Assembly (NCBI GenBank): GCA_020047885.1
Contig: JAIFNF010000290.1
Coordinates: forward strand, 1-8,227
DNA length: 8,227 nt
Reading direction: 5' to 3'
From: Gammaproteobacteria bacterium
GTDB taxonomy: Bacteria; Pseudomonadota; Gammaproteobacteria; Competibacterales; Competibacteraceae
Shown: in pieces, positions 1 to 4,508 of the stretch
How the letters are laid out: every line of letters begins with the position of its first letter
Position numbering within the stretch: the first letter of the stretch is position 1
Position numbers and translations under genes: made by a program
The notes under the pieces: generated by a model
Seen by the model: only the letters and a program-made list of their open reading frames with translations
The model's database searches: none
Told to the model about the DNA's origin: nothing

Positions 1-1011
1 AATCGCCCAATACGCTCGAACGCCTCCCGCGTTTCCGGCAGCATCGGTCCAAACAGATGCCAGACGTGCAGCATCTCCGGCCAGGTTTCCAGTTCCGCGT
101 GAGAACCGGCGGCACGCGCCTTGTTGACGTAGCGCCGGGCGTCGCCCAATAGCATTTCTGCCTCGCTGGCCTGAATGAGCACTGGCGGCAGGTTAGACAG
201 GTCGCCGAAGATGGGCGAAATCAGCGGATCAGCGGGCTTCATCCGGTTGATCGCCCAACCCAGTAGCAATTGCAACGAGCGGGGCGTTTTTACCAACCAT
301 CCCAGGCTGGGTCCGAGCATCTGATCGGTCTTGAGATGGGTTTTGAAGGTCGGACTGGACAGGGTCATGTCCAGGCCCGGCGAGAGTGCTATCGCGCCAT
401 TAGCGGGGCGTAACCCGGTATCCCGTGCCCAGGCGACCATTCGGACCCTGCTCCAGAATCCAGCGATAACCGGTCTGACTGTCGGCAATCAAGGCCCGGC
501 GCGGATGTTCCGGCATCAACCGATAATCCAGTGCCAGCACCGCCGCACCGGTCACTCGCGCCAGTTCGGTGGTGATGACTCGATGCCCCCGGGGGCAACC
601 GCTGATAAAGCTGCCGCCATGCAGGTACAGCAGGCGACGCTGCGGGTCGGAATGCGGTGCCAGTACCCATTCGCCGGGTACGCCGCCCACATCGGTTTCC
701 TGAATGCGATATCCCGTATCGTTGGCCAGTAACGGCGGTTCGATAAAGCCGCGTCCGACGATGCGGCGGGTCACCTCCAGCCGCTGTTTCCGGGGCGCGG
801 CGCGAATTTCCGCTGCTGCCTGTTCCAGCAGACGCAACGCTTCCTGATGTTCCGGGCTGGCGTGATCGCGCAAAGCGGCGCGGCAGTCGGGCACGGGTTG
901 ATCGTAAACCAGCAGCGCGGGACCTTTGAGAAAGACCCGAATCAGCAGCCAGGCCATGAACAGAATGGACAGTAGCAGCAGCAGTCCGGTCAGCAGGGGC
1001 GAGTCCAACAT
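1..1011 (-). pseudogene. Alpha/beta hydrolase (HSL/acetyl-esterase type), frameshifted and lacking its nucleophile motif; partial at left edge
   Basis: Reading leftwards from the ATG at 1011, the protein starts with one hydrophobic N-terminal segment (residues about 5-28), so it was probably membrane-anchored. It then shows the oxyanion-hole motif HGGSF (131-135) and the family block DYRLMPEHP (162-170), followed by GYRWILEQGPN. The frame then hits a TAA at 402-400. From about position 440 to the window edge the next frame carries the rest of the same protein: MVAWARDTGLRPANGAIALS, then SPGLDMT, a GDLSNLPPVLIQASEAEMLL block and HVWHLFGP, which holds the likely catalytic His. The GDSAGG nucleophile elbow expected between RWILEQG and VAWARD is absent from both frames. 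About 20-25 residues therefore seem deleted, and the frame is broken at the same place. The start is well supported by GAGGAG eight bases upstream. It lies 40 bp downstream of hypE on the same strand and may share its transcript. An assembly error is the main alternative to a true pseudogene. Confidence 0.8.
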
Positions 1012-1019
1012 GGGTGTTG

Positions 1020-1025
1020 CTCCTC
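1020..1025 (-). promoter_or_regulatory. Ribosome binding site of the hydrolase gene
   Basis: The minus strand reads GAGGAG here, eight bases before the ATG at 1011-1009. This is a good Shine-Dalgarno match and fixes the start of the hydrolase reading frame. Confidence 0.6.
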
Positions 1026-1051
1026 AAGGTGATTGAGTGGGCGAATCGACA

Positions 1052-2071
1052 TCAGCAAATGCGGGGGAGAGGATCATCTTCCAGTTCCGGGAGGATTCGT
1101 TCACCGCCCAGGCGGGTTTGCAGGATGACCCGGGGCGTACCAGCTTCGATGGTGCCTATCACGGCGGCGTCCCGGAAACCCCGTTGTTGCAAGGCGGCGA
1201 CGGCTGATTCAGCGGCTTCAGGACTCAGAACGGCGACCACCCGGCCTTCCGAAGCCAGGTAATAGGGGTCATAACCCAGAATTTCGCAAACGCCCCGTAC
1301 CTCATTGCGCACGGGGATTTGCTCTTCAAACAGGCGCACGGTTGTTCCAGTGGTTGACGCGATGTCGTGGGCGACGGTCGCCAATCCGCCACGGGTGGGA
1401 TCGCGCATGAACCGCAGTCCGGGGTATTCCAGCAGCGCCTCAGTGACGGGTACAACACTTGTTGCGTCGGACTGCAAATTCCCGGACAGGCCAAATTGCT
1501 CTCTGGCCAGCATGACTGCTGTGCCATGATCGCCCACTGTGCCGCTGACGATCAGCCGATCTCCCGGCTGGATGCGTCCCAGACCCAGCTCAATCCCCTG
1601 GCGGCGCTGGCCAATGCCGGTCGTCGCCAGATACAACCCACCGCCCTGACCACGTCGCACAACTTTGGTATCGCCAGCCAGAACCTGGACGCCGCAACGT
1701 TCACAAGCCTGAGCGATGGAGCGGCTGATACGCGCCAGCACCGCCATGTCCAGCCCTTCCTCGATGAAGACATTGAGACTCAGATAGCGTGGTGTCGCCC
1801 CGGAAACCGCCAGATCATTGACCGTGCCATGCACCGCCAGGCTGCCAATATCCCCGCCGGGAAATTCCAGCGGCTCGACGGTAAAGCCATCCGTGGTGAT
1901 CAGCCAGTCCGATCCCGCCCCCTCCAGCGGCAGCCGGGCGGCATCGACCTGGGTATCAAGGTTTTTGAATTCCGGCGCGAAAATGCCGTCGATCAATTCG
2001 CGCATCAGGCGGCCGCCATTGCCATGGGCAAGGGTGACGCGGGCATCGAGGCGGGTCTGGCCTTTATTCAT
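1052..2071 (-). CDS. hypE: HypE, carbamoyl dehydratase for [NiFe]-hydrogenase maturation
   Basis: HypE accepts a carbamoyl group from HypF on its C-terminal cysteine and dehydrates it, using ATP, to a thiocyanate. It then donates the CN to iron held by HypC-HypD in the cytoplasm. The protein (339 residues from the chosen start) shows AHGNGG near the N-terminus, FPGGDIGSLAVHGTVNDLAV, GDTKVV, VSGTVGDHG, RDPTRGGLATV, RGVCEILGYDP, and the diagnostic C-terminal PRIC ending in the reactive Cys. Length matches the family. The frame stays open upstream with a TTG at 2104 and an ATG at 2098. I prefer ATG 2071 because family members begin shortly before the AHGxGG motif, because GGAA lies about nine bases upstream, and because a plausible -10 box (2110-2105) would put the transcript start near 2098. 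hypE is divergent from hypC and hypD, whereas in many genomes it follows hypD on the same strand. Confidence 0.95.
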   Translation of the reverse strand: MNKGQTRLDARVTLAHGNGGRLMRELIDGIFAPEFKNLDTQVDAARLPLEGAGSDWLITTDGFTVEPLEFPGGDIGSLAVHGTVNDLAVSGATPRYLSLNVFIEEGLDMAVLARISRSIAQACERCGVQVLAGDTKVVRRGQGGGLYLATTGIGQRRQGIELGLGRIQPGDRLIVSGTVGDHGTAVMLAREQFGLSGNLQSDATSVVPVTEALLEYPGLRFMRDPTRGGLATVAHDIASTTGTTVRLFEEQIPVRNEVRGVCEILGYDPYYLASEGRVVAVLSPEAAESAVAALQQRGFRDAAVIGTIEAGTPRVILQTRLGGERILPELEDDPLPRIC

Positions 2072-2104
2072 CAGTCGGGTTCCGTTAAAGACGAGCATGA
2101 TCAA

Positions 2105-2110
2105 ACTATA
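2105..2110 (-). promoter_or_regulatory. Candidate -10 box for hypE
   Basis: The minus strand reads TATAGT, a five-of-six match to the sigma70 -10 consensus. It would start transcription near 2098 and give a leader of about 27 bases before the preferred hypE ATG. No convincing -35 lies 16-18 bases upstream, so this is tentative. Confidence 0.3.
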
Positions 2111-2117
2111 CTACTGA

Positions 2118-2147
2118 TTGACAATCCAACGGCGTATCGTCTTTATC
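2118..2147 (+). promoter_or_regulatory. Candidate sigma70 promoter for hypC-hypD
   Basis: A perfect -35 hexamer TTGACA lies at 2118-2123 and a weak -10 (TTTATC, 2142-2147) follows with 18-bp spacing. The predicted start is near 2154, giving a leader of about 18 bases to the hypC ATG. The -35 sits inside a short palindrome, GATTGACAATC (2116-2126), and only a few bases from the candidate hypE -10. The two divergent promoters would therefore be tightly packed and could be regulated together. Confidence 0.35.
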
Positions 2148-2157
2148 CACTTACCCC

Positions 2158-2161
2158 GGAG
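2158..2161 (+). promoter_or_regulatory. Ribosome binding site deciding the hypC start
   Basis: GGAG lies ten bases before the ATG at 2172. It supports starting HypC at MCLAIP rather than at an upstream in-frame codon at 2118, which would put 18 unrelated residues ahead of the essential Cys2. Confidence 0.5.
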
Positions 2162-2171
2162 CAGTCCGCTC

Positions 2172-2456
2172 ATGTGCCTGGCCATTCCGATGCAAATTAC
2201 GCAAATTGACGGTTTCAATGCCCGCTGTTCCGCTCGGGGCGTGGCCCGCGAAGTTAGCCTGTTCATGTTGCAGGATGAGCCGATTGGCGTCGGCGACTGG
2301 GTGCTGATCCACGTCGGTTACGCTTTGCAGAAAATCAGTCCGGAAGAAGCGCGGGAATCGTGGGAACTGTTTGATCAGTTGCTGGCGGCGGATGATGAAC
2401 ACGACCTCGCCTCCGACCTCTCTCCCAATGGGCGAGAGGCGTTGTTGCCGGTTTAA
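2172..2456 (+). CDS. hypC: HypC, [NiFe]-hydrogenase maturation chaperone
   Basis: HypC binds HypD, helps carry the Fe(CN)2CO unit, and delivers it to the hydrogenase large-subunit precursor in the cytoplasm. The start MCLAIPMQI gives the invariant Cys2, which is exposed after Met removal and binds iron. The fold signature GVGDWVLIHVGYALQKI follows at about 39-55, and EEARESWELFDQLL forms the usual C-terminal helix. At 94 residues it is longer than a minimal HypC. The extra tail, about DLASDLSPNGREALLPV, is encoded by a sequence that resembles the palindromic repeat found twice in hypF, so it probably arose by repeat insertion. hypD begins 12 bases after the stop, so the two are almost certainly co-transcribed. 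Confidence 0.95.
   Translation: MCLAIPMQITQIDGFNARCSARGVAREVSLFMLQDEPIGVGDWVLIHVGYALQKISPEEARESWELFDQLLAADDEHDLASDLSPNGREALLPV
2402..2439 (+). repeat. Degenerate palindromic repeat forming the hypC 3' end
   Basis: The inverted repeat at 2417-2439 has arms of six paired bases, one T-C mismatch and three more pairs, around an AAT loop. The arms are built on CCTCTC and GAGAGG, like the two hypF copies. Its upstream flank and its translation (DLASDLSPNGRE against PLTLTLSPMNRGE) match the same family in the same reading phase. No T-run follows, so it does not look like a classical terminator. Confidence 0.55.
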
Positions 2457-2468
2457 AGAGCGTTACCC

Positions 2469-3578
2469 ATGGCTCCTCGTGCTCAGGACTGGCTGGCAAA
2501 AATCCGTGCGCTCGATCTGTCTGATTCGGTGCGCATTATGAATGTGTGTGGCGGCCATGAACGGTCGATTGCGCTCGCCGGTCTGCGCAGCCTGTTACCG
2601 GACACTATCCGGCTGATTCCGGGGCCGGGTTGTCCGGTCTGTATCTGCCCGGAGGAAGATATTTACCAGGCGATCCAGTGGGCGTTGCGGGAGCCGGTCA
2701 CACTGGTCAGTTTCGGCGACATGCTGCGGGTGCCGGTCAATGCGCCGCGGGGTGAAGTGCGGTCGCTGGAAGAAGCCAAGGCGGCGGGCGCAGATGTCCA
2801 GCCGATCGCGTCGCCCCGTGATGCATTGCGTTTGGCTCTGGCGCATCCGGAACGTCCGGTGATTTTTCACGCGGTCGGATTTGAAACGACGCTGGCACCG
2901 ATTGCGGCTCTGATGGTCGAGGGGTTTCCGGATAATCTGTTTCTGCTGATGAGCGGGCGGCTGACCTGGCCGGCGGTAGCAATGTTGCTGGAATCGGATA
3001 ATGCCGGTCTGGATGCACTGATCGCCCCCGGTCATGTCTCCACGGTGATGGGGCCGGAAGAGTGGGATTTCGTCGCCACGCGCCACGGTCTTCCCGTCGC
3101 GGTCGCCGGATTTACCCCGGACAGTCTGTTGGCGGCGATCCATGCGGTACTCCGGCAAACGCTCGACGGTCAGCCGACCTGTGAAAATTGTTACCCGGTC
3201 GTCGTGAAGCCCGGCGGTAATCCGGTGGCTCGCCGTTGCCTGACTGAGTGTTTCGATGTGGTCGACGCCAACTGGCGGGGCATCGGGATCATTCCCCGGT
3301 CTGGCTATGCGCTGAAGGAGCGCTACGCGGCGCACGACGCCCGCCAGCATTTCCCGCTGCTGGATGAATCCAGCCGTCGGCATGTCGGCGAAATGCCGCC
3401 TGGTTGCGATTGCGCCCGTGTGGTGCTGGGCCGCATCACTCCCCCGGAATGCCGCATTTACGGTTCGCCGTGTACGCCACGAACGCCGGTCGGTCCGTGC
3501 ATGGTGTCGGATGAAGGAGCCTGCCGGATCTGGTGGGCGTCGGGCGTTCGGGAACGTGAGGCTGTTGCCGCCCGCTGA
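2469..3578 (+). CDS. hypD: HypD, Fe-S scaffold for the Fe(CN)2CO cofactor
   Basis: With HypC, HypD forms the platform on which the iron of [NiFe]-hydrogenase receives two CN and one CO; it carries a [4Fe-4S] cluster and redox-active thiols. The 369-residue product matches the family in length and motifs: NVCGGHE (Cys27), PGPGCPVC (Cys55, Cys58), SFGDMLRVP, HAVGFETT, LIAPGHVSTVMG, and a C-terminal Cys-rich region. In that region PGCDC, PPECRIYGSPCTP and GPCMVSDEGAC supply Cys313, 315, 328, 335, 344 and 352 for cluster binding. It starts 12 bases after hypC with only a weak purine stretch (AAAGAG) ahead, so translation may be coupled to hypC. Its end marks the left boundary of an AT-rich stretch, and hypE and hypF are not directly downstream. 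Confidence 0.96.
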   Translation: MAPRAQDWLAKIRALDLSDSVRIMNVCGGHERSIALAGLRSLLPDTIRLIPGPGCPVCICPEEDIYQAIQWALREPVTLVSFGDMLRVPVNAPRGEVRSLEEAKAAGADVQPIASPRDALRLALAHPERPVIFHAVGFETTLAPIAALMVEGFPDNLFLLMSGRLTWPAVAMLLESDNAGLDALIAPGHVSTVMGPEEWDFVATRHGLPVAVAGFTPDSLLAAIHAVLRQTLDGQPTCENCYPVVVKPGGNPVARRCLTECFDVVDANWRGIGIIPRSGYALKERYAAHDARQHFPLLDESSRRHVGEMPPGCDCARVVLGRITPPECRIYGSPCTPRTPVGPCMVSDEGACRIWWASGVREREAVAAR

Positions 3579-3620
3579 CCGCTATTAAAATGCCGCTTAT
3601 CCCGATTTTACTGCTATTAA
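3578..3620 (+). repeat. Pair of 11-bp direct repeats after hypD
   Basis: AC(C/T)GCTATTAA occurs at 3578-3588 and again at 3610-3620 with one mismatch, 32 bp apart (about three helical turns). The pair sits between the hypD stop codon and the AT-rich gene at 3660. It could be an operator for that gene or a scar of its insertion; both are guesses. Confidence 0.35.
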
Positions 3621-3635
3621 TTTAAAGGGTATCAG
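3607..3635 (+). promoter_or_regulatory. Weak candidate promoter for the AT-rich gene pair
   Basis: TTTACT (3607-3612) and TATCAG (3630-3635) are 17 bp apart in an AT-rich spacer. They resemble -35 and -10 elements only loosely. The 81-bp gap after hypD is the natural place for a promoter, but the match is poor and transcription could instead read through from hypD. Confidence 0.2.
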
Positions 3636-3659
3636 CTTAAAGCAACGAGATTAGATGAT

Positions 3660-4292
3660 ATGGAAGATGTGACAAAAAATCGGAATCGCTTGTATGAACA
3701 GGCTCGAAAAAACGTTGTTGATCATGGCAGGAAAACCGGTCTCGAACACTTGATTGTACTTGACGCTAAAACTGGAGAGATTCTTGAGACTGAAAATGGA
3801 ACTATCGATGGTGTTATACTGACGGATGCGATCATGATGCTGATCAACGACGGCAATAATACTGTTTGCTTAATTCACAACCATTTAAAAAATTTATCAT
3901 TTTCCATGGAAGACATTATTGTAGCCACTCAACTTGGCGTTGAAAGTATTGAAGCTATTGGGCATAATGGGGCTTGGTACAAAGCAAGAAAAAAGACGAC
4001 TGATATCGTAGATCTTGAAGAAAAAATATTAGATGTCAATAAAGAAACTGCAAATCAATTAGGAAAATTGGTGAGTAATAATAAGATAAAAATAAATAGT
4101 GCAGGCAATATTTATCACCATATTGTAAATTTTTCTTTAGAAAAAATCGGGGTTATTAATTACGAATATCGGTTATCAAATTTACAAGAAAAAATGCTTA
4201 TTGACTTGGAAAAAGAGTTGAATGCCATCGTTAATCAAGTAGCAATAAAAATTCTAAGCACCCAACTTTTTAAAGCAGGAGAAATCTCATGA
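3660..4292 (+). CDS. Putative JAMM/RadC-like metallopeptidase-domain protein, AT-rich and probably transferred
   Basis: I do not recognise this 210-residue protein as a named family. Residues about 28-109 look like a JAB/MPN domain: EHLIVLDAKTGEILE, then GTIDGV, a hydrophobic strand, and CLIHNHLKNLSFSMEDI. That last block gives His73, His75, Ser82 and Asp85, close to the JAMM zinc motif HxH-x7-S-x2-D but with six intervening residues, and with Leu where RadC has Pro in HNHP. A Glu at 40, 43 or 45 could complete the site. RadC's helix-hairpin-helix part is missing. The C-terminal half is charged and mostly helical. No signal peptide or membrane segment is seen. Base composition is strikingly AT-rich: 14 of 60 and 13 of 60 bases are G or C in the lines starting 4021 and 4081, against 41 of 60 in the line at 5041 in hypF. 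The start has only a weak CGAGA upstream. The stop overlaps the next start by ATGA. Confidence 0.65.
   Translation: MEDVTKNRNRLYEQARKNVVDHGRKTGLEHLIVLDAKTGEILETENGTIDGVILTDAIMMLINDGNNTVCLIHNHLKNLSFSMEDIIVATQLGVESIEAIGHNGAWYKARKKTTDIVDLEEKILDVNKETANQLGKLVSNNKIKINSAGNIYHHIVNFSLEKIGVINYEYRLSNLQEKMLIDLEKELNAIVNQVAIKILSTQLFKAGEIS
4277..4282 (+). promoter_or_regulatory. Ribosome binding site of the 64-residue gene
   Basis: AGGAGA lies six bases before the ATG at 4289, inside the end of the upstream gene. Together with the ATGA overlap it suggests the small protein is efficiently made and translationally coupled. Confidence 0.6.
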
Positions 4293-4483
4293 TGATTATT
4301 GATCCGCCGGTTACTCCTTTTAGCCCGCCTGCTGAGATCGAAGCTTGGATCCAGAGACTGGAAATTTATTCACAAGACGATCCCTCTGTCCAAAGAGCAA
4401 TGGCTCAAGCTAAAAATTACTTGGCGTGCGCTCGATCACTGGAGGCTGAAATTCGCCAAGAACCGCAGCGTAAAGCCGCATGA
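4289..4483 (+). CDS. Small unknown protein coupled to the JAMM-like gene
   Basis: This 64-residue soluble protein is not one I can name. It has a proline-rich start (IDPPVTPFSPPAEIEAW) followed by two probable helices (EIEAWIQRLEIY and DPSVQRAMAQAKNYLACARSLEAEIR). There is no membrane segment and no recognisable DNA-binding motif. The ATG overlaps the upstream stop in an ATGA junction and has a good AGGAGA, so it is very likely a real gene expressed with the JAMM-like protein. Its base composition is intermediate between that AT-rich gene and hypF. The arrangement fits a partner, inhibitor or immunity/antitoxin-type protein for its neighbour, but that is inference from layout only. hypF begins 25 bases after its stop. 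Confidence 0.7.
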   Translation: MMIIDPPVTPFSPPAEIEAWIQRLEIYSQDDPSVQRAMAQAKNYLACARSLEAEIRQEPQRKAA

Positions 4484-4508
4484 ACCGACGCCGACCAAAC
4501 CCCCACGC

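Noticed and set aside
1052..1090. GGGGGAGAGG near the hypE 3' end as another copy of the palindromic repeat
   Set aside because: It encodes the conserved HypE ending DPLPRIC, has no matching second arm, and is explained by the gene itself.
2118..2171. An 18-residue N-terminal extension of HypC
   Set aside because: The mature protein needs Cys at position 2, and GGAG is placed for the ATG at 2172; the extension overlaps the candidate promoter.
1367..2209. Long plus-strand open frame opposite hypE, and similar long antisense frames opposite hypD and hypF
   Set aside because: They are shadows of GC-rich coding sequence in other frames, with no family resemblance and no ribosome binding site, while the opposite strand carries clear Hyp proteins.
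3538..3573. Hairpin GGGCG...CGCCC at the end of hypD as a terminator
   Set aside because: It lies inside the hypD coding region, has a long loop and a short stem, and no T-run follows.
3660..4292. Annotating the AT-rich gene as RadC
   Set aside because: Only the JAB-like part resembles RadC; the N-terminal helix-hairpin-helix region is absent and the HNHP motif is altered, so only a domain-level call is justified.
4299..4508. A 70-residue N-terminal extension of hypF
   Set aside because: The frame is open but overlaps the well-supported 64-residue gene, and its translation is basic and low-complexity. HypF proteins start just before GRVQGVGFRPF, so 4509 is the start.
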